Below, piece by piece: positions 17,390-25,765 of a stretch of 64,000 nt of DNA. The position numbers and the translations under genes were made by a program. The stretch's first letter is position 1. Every line of letters starts with the position of its first letter. Origin of the DNA: Dysgonomonas gadei ATCC BAA-286 (GTDB taxonomy: Bacteria > Bacteroidota > Bacteroidia > Bacteroidales > Dysgonomonadaceae); NCBI RefSeq assembly GCF_000213555.1, contig NZ_GL891987.1, positions 1-64,000 on the forward strand. The letters run 5' to 3'. A model generated the notes under the pieces. The model saw nothing but the letters and a program-made list of their open reading frames with translations, had not been told where the DNA came from and ran no database searches.

Positions 17390-19300
17390 ATGGATATAAA
17401 ACTCAAAAACGGAGAAACACTTGATTTCAAACCGGACTTTAAATTAAGCCTGACTTTGAATAATCCCATGCTGACAGAACAGGGATCGATGTCACTGCCG
17501 GTAGTGCTGCCGGAGTCGAACCGCCGTAAGCTGGGTTTTCCCGACAGGCTAGACCATGCCTACAAAATCAAGCAGGTATTCAATGCTATGATCGGAGCAG
17601 GTTCTTACCAGAAGCCGGCACTGCTCAGGACAACATCACATAATAAAGGTACAATCGGAGCCTTCTACCTGAATGAGTCGGAAATGTACGCAAAGATGAA
17701 AGATGTAGACCTTTCGCAAGCATTCAATATCATTCGCCCGGCCAGTGACTTCCATGTAGCCGGCACATTCGCCGAGCCTCTCGATATGGTGATAAAATAT
17801 ATGGAGCTGGTGATGGTCGATAATATTAAAGAAGACTTTCATCTGTTCCCTGTAGCGACAGATTACTATACGGAAACTGTTCATACCGGATTCGGAGACA
17901 AAGAATATACCTTTTACCAGGTACTTAACGAACAGATGTCGGGTCAAAACCGAAATGACAATTTAACCGATATTGATTTGAATGGAGAAGAATACTACAT
18001 GTTGGCCGGACGTAACGCCCGGCAGTATAATGAAGGTGGTAGCCTTGTGGATGTTCCAAAAGGCTACGGCATCACTCCGTTCCTGAAGCAGTCATATGTT
18101 TTGCATCGTATTTTCGAATATTTCGGTTACCGTTTGGAAGAATCTATTTTCGATACTGATCCTGAATTTCAGAAAATGGTCCTTGTCAACAATACCGCCG
18201 ATGCTATAGTCAGAGGTGAATTGAACTATGCCCAGCTGGTCCCTTCAGGTACAATCAAAGATTATCTCGATTCCGTCCGTACAGACTATGGTTGCGAGTT
18301 CTTTATTTCACCCGATCACAAATACGTTGAAGTAAAGTTCTGGAATGATCTTATAAAAAATAAGAAATTCATTCCGCTCGATAGCAAGGCTACAGGCAAA
18401 GAAACACCTAACCTTGCCGAACCCAAATTACTAAAGCTGACCGGGAACCGGTCTGTCGAATATACTGATGTGAATTTCGACACGCAGGAAAAGTTTGAAA
18501 AAAACTACGGTCAACTCCAATATGCTAAAGATACCATTTACCAGGGGCGTCCTGATTATCCGGCCGGTTATTATCTGATACAGTCTTTAGGTGATATTTA
18601 CGAACGTTACCCTTATGTAAATGACTCCGGCAATACTGTCCGGGGCTGGCGTTATCATTCCAAATACCTGTTCGATAGCTACGAAGAAAAAACGGACACA
18701 GACTATGAAGATAAAGCCAGCAAACGGGATTATATAGCTTCCATCTCTGCATTTGTTCATTATACCGGTACACTTGTAGGCGTTAATATACCGGGCGAAT
18801 ACCACCGGATGCTATTCATCGGCAATCGCCGCCACTTAAATACCTTTGTAAAAAAACTACATACGGACGAAAACGGAAACCAGACAGTCGCGGACGAAAA
18901 AGAAGATACCGTCTCATGCCCCATAATGACAGCATTCTACAGAGGCCAGACTTCTCCTGCAGGACGGCCGAGACCGGTAATCTACGGTAATATAATGATG
19001 TATGATGACCAGGGCGAACCGTTCGAGGGTGGATTTAACCTTATTTTCGGCGGGGAAAATGGCTTATACAATAAGTTTTGGAAACTCTATGCCGATGTTA
19101 TCCGGCATTCATTCCTTCAGGTAGAGATCCCTTTGAAATTCGATATCAGAGATATACTTACTTTCAGGTTTGATAATATCTATATATATAAAGGACAGCC
19201 GTTGATACCTGAAAAACTGGAGTTTGAGATTGAGAAAGATAATAAGATAAAGGTGATTAGTGCATTATTTCGGACAATACGGCTGTATTTGGATGGGTAA
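17390..19300 (+). CDS. Phage tail/baseplate protein
   Basis: 636 aa, beginning MDIKLKNGETLDFKPDFKLSLTLNNPML and ending with a beta-rich domain (KFDIRDILTFRFDNIYIYKGQPLIPEKLEFEI). The combination of length, position after the tape measure and mixed beta composition fits a distal tail or baseplate hub protein. It follows the tape measure with a 3-bp gap. Specific fold not recognised. Confidence 0.6.
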   Translation: MDIKLKNGETLDFKPDFKLSLTLNNPMLTEQGSMSLPVVLPESNRRKLGFPDRLDHAYKIKQVFNAMIGAGSYQKPALLRTTSHNKGTIGAFYLNESEMYAKMKDVDLSQAFNIIRPASDFHVAGTFAEPLDMVIKYMELVMVDNIKEDFHLFPVATDYYTETVHTGFGDKEYTFYQVLNEQMSGQNRNDNLTDIDLNGEEYYMLAGRNARQYNEGGSLVDVPKGYGITPFLKQSYVLHRIFEYFGYRLEESIFDTDPEFQKMVLVNNTADAIVRGELNYAQLVPSGTIKDYLDSVRTDYGCEFFISPDHKYVEVKFWNDLIKNKKFIPLDSKATGKETPNLAEPKLLKLTGNRSVEYTDVNFDTQEKFEKNYGQLQYAKDTIYQGRPDYPAGYYLIQSLGDIYERYPYVNDSGNTVRGWRYHSKYLFDSYEEKTDTDYEDKASKRDYIASISAFVHYTGTLVGVNIPGEYHRMLFIGNRRHLNTFVKKLHTDENGNQTVADEKEDTVSCPIMTAFYRGQTSPAGRPRPVIYGNIMMYDDQGEPFEGGFNLIFGGENGLYNKFWKLYADVIRHSFLQVEIPLKFDIRDILTFRFDNIYIYKGQPLIPEKLEFEIEKDNKIKVISALFRTIRLYLDG

Positions 19301-19348
19301 TGTTAAAAAATATTGTATCTTGCAGGATATTTTTAACTAAAATGTGGT

Positions 19349-20008
19349 ATGAAAAAGATATTGATATTTATATTGAGTGTCTTCCCTTCTTTAATTTTTT
19401 CTCAAAGTAGCCCTTTTACAGATGTTTTTCCTATTGTAAATGGAAAAGTTGTATATTCAGAGGTAATACAAGTTGAAGGAAAAAGCGTCTTGGATCTATA
19501 TAAAAATGCTAAAATATGGTTAGTCGAGGCCTTCAAATCATCAAAAGATGTGATCCAAAATGATGATAAAGATAACCATATCATAATAGGAAAAGGTTAT
19601 TTTGAAGGTGTAGGACATAACAAAAATATAGTTAATGCAAAATACTGGTTTACGATAAGAATTGATTGTCGAGAAGGGCGATATAAATACACCATTACTG
19701 ATTTTATTTATGACTTTGATGTTATTGTAATGGGTACTAAGACACATTTTAATGAGGATTTCAGCAAATGGGGAAATGTAGCTTTTGATACAAAATATAA
19801 AGAATTATTAGATAAGAAATATCCGCCTAATAATGAACGTAATGCAAAACAGCAGGAAAAATATGAAAAATATAAGGAGGAATTAGATAATGAGTTAGAA
19901 GGAAAATACAAAGAAACAATAGGTCGTTATTCCTTGTTGGACAAACAAATTAAATCTATGATCGAATCCTTGAATATAGCCATGAAACAATCTGAAGATA
20001 ATTGGTAA
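19349..20008 (+). CDS. Secreted DUF4468-like protein (cargo)
   Basis: 219 aa. A signal peptide MKKILIFILSVFPSLIFS is followed by the DUF4468 plan: VIQVEGKSVLDLYKNAKIWL, then IQNDDKDNHIIIGKGYF and IDCREGRYKYTITDF. The C-terminal 70 residues are charged coiled coil, ending NIAMKQSEDNW. The gene is AT-rich, unlike the tail genes around it, and carries its own leader. This family is exported in Bacteroidetes and of unknown function. Its position between tail and lysis modules marks it as a moron that may alter the lysogen. Confidence 0.7.
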   Translation: MKKILIFILSVFPSLIFSQSSPFTDVFPIVNGKVVYSEVIQVEGKSVLDLYKNAKIWLVEAFKSSKDVIQNDDKDNHIIIGKGYFEGVGHNKNIVNAKYWFTIRIDCREGRYKYTITDFIYDFDVIVMGTKTHFNEDFSKWGNVAFDTKYKELLDKKYPPNNERNAKQQEKYEKYKEELDNELEGKYKETIGRYSLLDKQIKSMIESLNIAMKQSEDNW

Positions 20009-20074
20009 ATAAAAAGCGAGAAATTCTTGCTTTTCTTTTTCTACCACAAAAGAATAAGAAAGAATATTTTTTTT

Positions 20075-20110
20075 AAAGCCGTTTAGTCATAGGATTGGAC
20101 GGCTTTTTTT
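20075..20110 (+). terminator. Rho-independent terminator after the DUF4468 cargo
   Basis: AAAGCCGT...ACGGCTTT stem followed by T residues that run directly into the GTCCTTTA box of late promoter site 4. Confidence 0.8.
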
Positions 20111-20147
20111 GTCCTTTACCTTCCCATCATAATGCCTGACTTTTGAA
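20108..20147 (+). promoter_or_regulatory. Candidate phage late promoter, site 4 (lysis module)
   Basis: TTTGTCCTTTA with its G at 20111 and CTTTTG with its G at 20145, spacing 34 bp as at sites 1-3. The ATG of the holin candidate follows at 20163. The leader carries a small repeat (ACTTTTGA...TCAAAAGT, 20140-20161), an almost perfect inverted repeat around the expected start of transcription. Confidence 0.6.
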
Positions 20148-20162
20148 TAAAAATCAAAAGTT

Positions 20163-20675
20163 ATGCATCGAATAGTTCTCTTCATTGACAAGTTACTGGA
20201 AGCAATATCTTCTTTGCTTAAAGGTTTTTGGGTGTTCCTTATCACCCTGATTACAAACTTTTTCAGCCCGATTCACGATTTCCTGATCGTTGTATTTATT
20301 CTTTTTATACTAAACTTCCTGTATGGGCTTATTTCTGATATCGCTGATGGTGGCGAATTCAGTTTCAAAAAAGCCTTCCAGTCCATCTGGTATGTTGTCG
20401 GGTTTATGCTCCTATTATTCTTGACTTTCGGCATTGGTAAAAAAATGCACCTTGACGATCAGTCCGTCCTTGATTTTACTTCCTGGATTACATGGGTAGT
20501 CATTTACTTCTACGGAACTAATATTCTGCGTAACTGGAAAAATATACAACCTAAAAATCAGGTGATCTCCGTCCTGTATTGGATTGCTTCAGTAAAGTTT
20601 GTAGAGAAAATCAAATATCTAAGTGAATATTTTAAAAACAATTCCAATGAAAAAAAGACTACTGATAATCCTTGA
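20163..20675 (+). CDS. Phage holin-like membrane protein
   Basis: 170 aa with three or four hydrophobic segments (about 22-38, 40-60, 78-95, 103-118), including FFSPIHDFLIVVFILFILNFLYGL followed by KKAFQSIWYVVGFMLLLFLTFG, the pattern of Bacteroidetes phage holins. The C-terminal tail is cytoplasmic and charged. It opens the lysis cassette behind late promoter site 4 and overlaps the amidase gene by 29 bp. Holins release the endolysin through the inner membrane. Confidence 0.75.
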   Translation: MHRIVLFIDKLLEAISSLLKGFWVFLITLITNFFSPIHDFLIVVFILFILNFLYGLISDIADGGEFSFKKAFQSIWYVVGFMLLLFLTFGIGKKMHLDDQSVLDFTSWITWVVIYFYGTNILRNWKNIQPKNQVISVLYWIASVKFVEKIKYLSEYFKNNSNEKKTTDNP

Positions 20676-21270
20676 TCCGGCACACGGAGAAGAAACACCC
20701 GGTAAACGTTCCCCCGATGGACGCCATCGCGAATATAAATGGTCCCGCGAACGCCTGAAAGTAATAGAACACTTACTACAGGCGCATGGCTATACTGTTG
20801 TCTGGACAAGTGAACTTGAAACAGAACTAGGCCTTACCAAAAGAAAGAATGTCGCAAATGCTTATTCTAAAAGGCATCCCGACCTTATACCGTTGCTTGT
20901 TTCACTGCACAACGACGCATCAGGCGTTACTCCCGAATGGAGGCAAGCCCGTGGCGCCAGTGTATGGACGTCCAAAGGCCGTACTACTTCAGATATATTT
21001 GCTGACTTCTTTATTCAGCGAATGACAGAATGGATGCCAAATATTAACCGGCGAATCTATTCACCCGCATATTTGGATCGTGACTTTGAAAATGACTTCA
21101 CCGTCCTGATGGGCGACTACTCGGCCTTACTCATTGAGTGTGGCTTCCAGGACAACAAAGAAGATGTAGCCCTATTGGAAAGCCCCCGGTTCTGCAAACA
21201 GGTAGAAGACTGGATCGTAGATTCAATCGAAGATTGCAACAATTATGTAATTGAAAAAATGACAAAATGA
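20647..21270 (+). CDS. Endolysin: N-acetylmuramoyl-L-alanine amidase (Amidase_3)
   Basis: 207 aa from the ATG at 20647 (MKKRLLIILDPAHG); a longer frame from 20623 adds residues inside the holin gene and is less likely. Zinc ligands are visible: His in DPAHGEE, His in LVSLHND and the catalytic Glu in LIECGF. It cleaves the amide bond between N-acetylmuramate and L-alanine in peptidoglycan. There is no signal peptide, so it needs the holin. ATGA overlap with the next gene. Confidence 0.88.
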   Translation: MKKRLLIILDPAHGEETPGKRSPDGRHREYKWSRERLKVIEHLLQAHGYTVVWTSELETELGLTKRKNVANAYSKRHPDLIPLLVSLHNDASGVTPEWRQARGASVWTSKGRTTSDIFADFFIQRMTEWMPNINRRIYSPAYLDRDFENDFTVLMGDYSALLIECGFQDNKEDVALLESPRFCKQVEDWIVDSIEDCNNYVIEKMTK

Positions 21271-21761
21271 AATTCTATGCTTTTATACTTGTTTGCCTTT
21301 TATTTGCTCTTACTGCGTGCCGGAGCAATAAGGACCTGCACAAAGTTTCTGAGTCAGTCTCTGAGGCGCAAAGCAGCGCATCCACACATTCAAAAGACAG
21401 CACAGCGACCGCCACCAGCACCCGCGACAGTACGTCGAATGTCACCTCCGAAAAACAATATATTCGAACAACCTGGTATCGACCTGACGGAACAATACGA
21501 AAAATACAGGAACAAGGGCGGGAGGTTGAGCGAACTGAGCTGGCTGTTCATGATACAGGATCATCTGCTGTTTCCGTAAGCAAACAGAAGGCCGACATCA
21601 CCCGCAAGATCAACCTGAAGAAGCTAGATACAGAGCAGCTTAAAGCCTTCACCGATTCACGGCCCATCCAGGGCGCCGAATGGATAGCGGTCATAGCCGT
21701 AATCATAGTGGCCATCTGCCTGATGGTCATTTATTACTTACCCAAAAAGAAGAAAGAATGA
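21267..21761 (+). CDS. Candidate unimolecular spanin (lipoprotein with C-terminal membrane segment)
   Basis: 164 aa. It begins with an SPII signal whose lipobox ends at Cys18 (LFALTAC), then has a Ser/Thr/Lys-rich extended periplasmic region, and ends with a transmembrane helix at about 136-158 (AEWIAVIAVIIVAICLMVIYYL) plus a short KKKKE tail. An outer-membrane lipid anchor at one end and an inner-membrane helix at the other is the architecture of u-spanins, which fuse the two membranes in the last step of lysis. The context (holin and amidase upstream) supports this. Sequence similarity to known u-spanins was not assessed. Confidence 0.7.
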   Translation: MKFYAFILVCLLFALTACRSNKDLHKVSESVSEAQSSASTHSKDSTATATSTRDSTSNVTSEKQYIRTTWYRPDGTIRKIQEQGREVERTELAVHDTGSSAVSVSKQKADITRKINLKKLDTEQLKAFTDSRPIQGAEWIAVIAVIIVAICLMVIYYLPKKKKE

Positions 21762-22006
21762 AAAAGGTATTTGCAATCTTATTCTCTGCGCTACTATTTG
21801 GCTGTGCAACGAAGAAAGAAGTTTATCTGATTATAATTGGCCAGGATCAGGTATATGTTGAGCCGAAGCGCGAAAAAGAAACAATTTATACAAATCGTTT
21901 TGAGAAACAGTTCATTGGAGCTGATAGCGTATTTATGGACAAACTCCGTAAAGCATCGAAAGGAGCGCGCGAGGCTGCCAATAAACAACTAAAGTCGAGA
22001 TTATGA
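21758..22006 (+). CDS. Small lipoprotein, lysis cassette
   Basis: 82 aa, start ATG at 21758 overlapping the previous stop (ATGA). SPII signal MKKVFAILFSALLFGC with Cys16. The mature part is short, charged and helical. It could be an extra outer-membrane spanin subunit or a superinfection-exclusion lipoprotein. Coupled by ATGA to the gene at 22003. Confidence 0.6.
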   Translation: MKKVFAILFSALLFGCATKKEVYLIIIGQDQVYVEPKREKETIYTNRFEKQFIGADSVFMDKLRKASKGAREAANKQLKSRL

Positions 22007-22227
22007 AAGATATCGTAAGCGCCGAAGACATATCCGGCATGGATATGCTCTTCGAAATTTATAAGTCATTGCCAGGAAATGAATCAGCATCACAATCCGG
22101 GTTTCAGGATTTCCTGAGCGTCAATTCTGCCGAAAGAACTGTTTTTCTGGAGACGTATTGCGATTATTTCTTTATGCAGGTAGATCGTACCGCTATTCTT
22201 AAAGTCAAACCAAAAGCAGGCCAATGA
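22003..22227 (+). CDS. Small phage protein, unknown function
   Basis: 74 aa, acidic, with a Tyr/Phe-rich end (TVFLETYCDYFFMQVDRTAILKV). Overlaps both neighbours by ATGA, so it is translated as part of the lysis/tail operon. Family not recognised. Confidence 0.55.
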   Translation: MKDIVSAEDISGMDMLFEIYKSLPGNESASQSGFQDFLSVNSAERTVFLETYCDYFFMQVDRTAILKVKPKAGQ

Positions 22228-23438
22228 TAACTGATGTTACATATCCCAATAAGCATTGCTTCACCGGAAATCCGATCCTTGTAAAAGTCCAGGCTAATAC
22301 GACCGATGATATCAACCTGAAGTTAAAGGTTGACACCGAGCCGGAAATAGTATTGACAATCACTCCCTATACACCCGTTTATACACCTTTATCGGAAGGT
22401 ACATTCGATATCTCCGATATCCTGGATACCTACTTTAAGAAAGTATCCATTACAGAAGGATCGTTAATCACTTTGGCTCACGACTTCAGGATACAATACA
22501 CCGTAACAGTAGAAGGCTATTCCGGAATCACCTTTGAGGGCTATGCCTACAGAGGCGGTATAAATAATAAAAATTATTCCATGCTCGAATCCTGGGGCTG
22601 GGATATGTTCCGTTACAGACTCGATAGCCCCGACCGGAGACAATTCCTGTTTTCTACACGTACAAATTCGAATCAGATAAGGCTCCGGGAAAGAGAACTG
22701 TATCCTTTTGTATTCATCCATCCAGGTACTCCCATATCCTTTGTTACATCCAACGGACGGATTATCACTTATCCCGCATTGGTTAAAGGGAATGCCTGCA
22801 CGATGGATTTTGAGACATTAAGGAATATGTTTGTCAGTCTTTATAACGAACTGCCATCTTTCATTTCGGTACTTATCGATGGCAAATCCTTCTTTAACGT
22901 TACCATCACACCGGCTCAGATAGCTGAAGAACATTTGATACTCCGGTTCAAAAATTCACTGGGCGCTTATGAGCAGATCGAGGTAACCGGCGCTGCTGTC
23001 AGGACCTCGCAGTTTTCGGAAGAAAACACCTGGCTTAGTCCCCATCGCGACGGTTACTATGAAGAATTACGTGACAGGCTGACCACAAAAGAAGGCGTAA
23101 CCGTGCAGACCGGTTATAAATCGAAAGACGAACTGGCGTTTATCAAAGACCTTCTCAAAAGTGATGAAATCTATTACATAGATCCGGAAGCGATTTATAA
23201 CCAAAAAAGCAACAGATGTCACGTCACTACCGAGAAATACGAATATACAAAGCGGAATGTATCCCCTGAATCCATTTCTTTAAAAATCCGCTTTGTCACG
23301 GAAGAAACATTCGAATCGCCGGATATAATATTGGATTATACTAAATCCGTATTTGAAAATATCACGGCTCAGGGTAAACCGGAAATAAATGGCGAAGGCT
23401 TTATCTATGATGATGACTATATGTTCTATGCAGAATAA
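22224..23438 (+). CDS. Phage tail protein, unknown function
   Basis: 404 aa, beta-rich throughout (ITDVTYPNKHCFTGNPILVKVQAN near the start). The middle contains SWGWDMFRYRLDSPDRRQFLFSTR. The end, IDPEAIYNQKSNRCHVTTEKYEY, is like the last domain of tail-fibre connector proteins. It comes 14 bp before the spike gene, so it is probably the tail-tip protein that carries the spike. Inference from position and composition. Confidence 0.55.
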   Translation: MITDVTYPNKHCFTGNPILVKVQANTTDDINLKLKVDTEPEIVLTITPYTPVYTPLSEGTFDISDILDTYFKKVSITEGSLITLAHDFRIQYTVTVEGYSGITFEGYAYRGGINNKNYSMLESWGWDMFRYRLDSPDRRQFLFSTRTNSNQIRLRERELYPFVFIHPGTPISFVTSNGRIITYPALVKGNACTMDFETLRNMFVSLYNELPSFISVLIDGKSFFNVTITPAQIAEEHLILRFKNSLGAYEQIEVTGAAVRTSQFSEENTWLSPHRDGYYEELRDRLTTKEGVTVQTGYKSKDELAFIKDLLKSDEIYYIDPEAIYNQKSNRCHVTTEKYEYTKRNVSPESISLKIRFVTEETFESPDIILDYTKSVFENITAQGKPEINGEGFIYDDDYMFYAE

Positions 23439-23452
23439 AATAAAATAATAAT

Positions 23453-25765
23453 ATGGCAAAGAAATTTACAAGTAAGATTGGACTACAACCAATCTATTCT
23501 ACTAAAGATCCTGATGGGAATCCAGCTACCCTAGGTGAAGCTGGTTGTCAGATAATGCGGGATAATCTTGAGATAATAGAAGAAATCCTTGAAGAAAAAG
23601 CCGAAGAAACAGATGCTGATGGAAATAAGGTTGTACGTTCTCCCGACGGCAAGATTCTTTCTTCAGAAAAAGGACAGGATAGGACAAAGGCTCCTGACTT
23701 AAAATTGTTTACAGAGGAAATTGACAGTATAAAAACCTTTCTTCCGACAAGTGAATCGGGTGGTGAAAGTGAACCTGTAAATCTAGGTACATGGGTTATG
23801 GGGACAGTATCGGCAGGTATAGAATCGGATTCCACAACTAGAATAAGAACCTCGTACGTTGTTATAAAAGGTATTATTGAAATAATATTGAATGCCGGAT
23901 ATGCTTGTTTTTTAATAGAGTATAGAACACTCGATGTATCTGGTTATATAAAAACAACTACCCTTGCAGAAAGCGGAGAAATAGAACTCGATGCAAATAC
24001 AAAATACATGAGGGTCGTATTAAGGCATACAGATAATAGTACGATCACCGTAACGCAAAACGGTAATATAACTGTAAAAGTAAAGACCAGTGCATATGTC
24101 AAAGCTGCATCAGAGCAAAGTGTAACAGAATTAGCAGAGACGACGAGTAAGACGAATGTTCAGCTCGACGAAAAAATAGATGGTATAATACCGTATTTAG
24201 CAACTACAGGAGATGGTAAACCGGAAGAAGTAACAGTTGATACAGTGTGGGAATTAGGAGGTATAAATACCGCGAATTCGGAAGAGCAAGATACTAATAC
24301 CCGGATAAGAACACCATATACCGTAATACCAACCCTCAGAGCAATAACAATTAAAGCAAATACTGGGTATTCGTGTAACTTTATGGAGTTCAGTAGTCAG
24401 GGTACAGCAGGATACATTAAGTTTACTAATATAGATGGTCGTATCTCCGAGGCACAAGCAACTATCACACCCACCGCTTCCACTGCTTATTTTCGTATTA
24501 CTGTTGCAAAGTCTGGAAACGCTGTAATGATTCCGTCTGAGGGGTCTAATATGACAGTTACCTATATGACAGAAGGTGAAGTATTGGCTAAAGCAGCTTC
24601 AGAAATAAGCGTGACCGAACTAAAAGAGAATCTTGACACACTAATCAATTCGGACAGATTTAAAAGTAAAATCTATCAATATACAATCGGAACGCTAAAG
24701 AAAGAGGCGTTGGACTGGTCGGATAGGTTTACACGCAGGGTGTTGACGCAGGGTAATATCGATAGGTCATTTCCTTACGTTGTATCAAAAGGCGCAAAAT
24801 TATTACTAATGCACTTTTCACGGGCAGACCATAACGTTAACTCATGGTCGGGTCAAAGAGTTATGAGAACGAGCAGTGATTTCGGCCAGACATTTTCAGA
24901 CGAAGTTGTGATTCCTGACGGTGTAAACATTACAGGAGGTTATCGAGTTAGGCAGGGAGCAAATCAGGATACAGTATATGCAGCAGAAGTATTTTTAGAT
25001 AGATCACAGGTTAGCGGGTATTTTGAAAGAGCTAGACCTGTAAAGGGTAAATTTGATGACATCTTTAATTCAGGAGGTCTGTCCGGCATGACAGCGAATG
25101 CTTTTCTTGTAATACCTCCAGTTGCCGGAGTAACCCAATCACAACCCAATGTCAGTTCAAAAATATTAGAACACAAAGGTGTGTTATATATGTGCGGGTA
25201 TGATAACCAGCAAAATGCAACTATAGCTAATAGTCGTTCATTCCTTGTTAAATCAATTGATTACGGTGTAACATGGCAGTATGTTTCGTCTATTAATGTG
25301 CCGAATGCCGGGGAATGCTCTATTGTATTTAAAGGAGAGCGATTAATAATGGTTAGTAGATTTGGTTCTTTCGCTAATAACCCCACCAATAATGAATACA
25401 ACTATATCACCTATTCGGATGATTACGGTATTACATGGACTACCAAGCAAATGAGCGGATATATGGTGCATAACCCGCAATTGTTTATATGGGATGATTC
25501 TATTTACCTGATGGGTAGGTTATTTCTTCCTGATAGAAATTGCTTGGGTATTTTAGTAATAAATGATGATTTAGAAGTGATTAATATACTTGTATTAGAA
25601 CATGATATGAATAGTTCACCCTCTTATCATCAAGACTTTATAATCATCGGTGAATATCTGCGAATATTCTCCCATAAATACACTGATGCTGCAAGAAGTA
25701 AGTCGTATATTTTTTCTATTGATCTGCCTTTGGTCGAGTTGAGCAGATTAAAAGAGAAGTTATAG
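23453..25765 (+). CDS. Tail spike with two repeated modules and a sialidase-like propeller
   Basis: 770 aa. The N-terminal 115 residues are a probable virion-anchoring region. Two copies of a roughly 125-residue beta module follow (about 108-230 and 263-390); each contains TRIRT.Y.VI and ends KAASE.SVTEL. The C-terminal domain (about 420-770) has Asp-box motifs near 474 (SSDFGQTF), 601 (SIDYGVTW) and 655 (SDDYGITW), the mark of six-bladed sialidase/BNR propellers. I infer a receptor-binding or glycan-cleaving spike. Catalytic residues of true sialidases were not identified, so binding only is possible. The end overlaps the convergent acyltransferase gene by 6 bp. Confidence 0.75.
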   Translation: MAKKFTSKIGLQPIYSTKDPDGNPATLGEAGCQIMRDNLEIIEEILEEKAEETDADGNKVVRSPDGKILSSEKGQDRTKAPDLKLFTEEIDSIKTFLPTSESGGESEPVNLGTWVMGTVSAGIESDSTTRIRTSYVVIKGIIEIILNAGYACFLIEYRTLDVSGYIKTTTLAESGEIELDANTKYMRVVLRHTDNSTITVTQNGNITVKVKTSAYVKAASEQSVTELAETTSKTNVQLDEKIDGIIPYLATTGDGKPEEVTVDTVWELGGINTANSEEQDTNTRIRTPYTVIPTLRAITIKANTGYSCNFMEFSSQGTAGYIKFTNIDGRISEAQATITPTASTAYFRITVAKSGNAVMIPSEGSNMTVTYMTEGEVLAKAASEISVTELKENLDTLINSDRFKSKIYQYTIGTLKKEALDWSDRFTRRVLTQGNIDRSFPYVVSKGAKLLLMHFSRADHNVNSWSGQRVMRTSSDFGQTFSDEVVIPDGVNITGGYRVRQGANQDTVYAAEVFLDRSQVSGYFERARPVKGKFDDIFNSGGLSGMTANAFLVIPPVAGVTQSQPNVSSKILEHKGVLYMCGYDNQQNATIANSRSFLVKSIDYGVTWQYVSSINVPNAGECSIVFKGERLIMVSRFGSFANNPTNNEYNYITYSDDYGITWTTKQMSGYMVHNPQLFIWDDSIYLMGRLFLPDRNCLGILVINDDLEVINILVLEHDMNSSPSYHQDFIIIGEYLRIFSHKYTDAARSKSYIFSIDLPLVELSRLKEKL

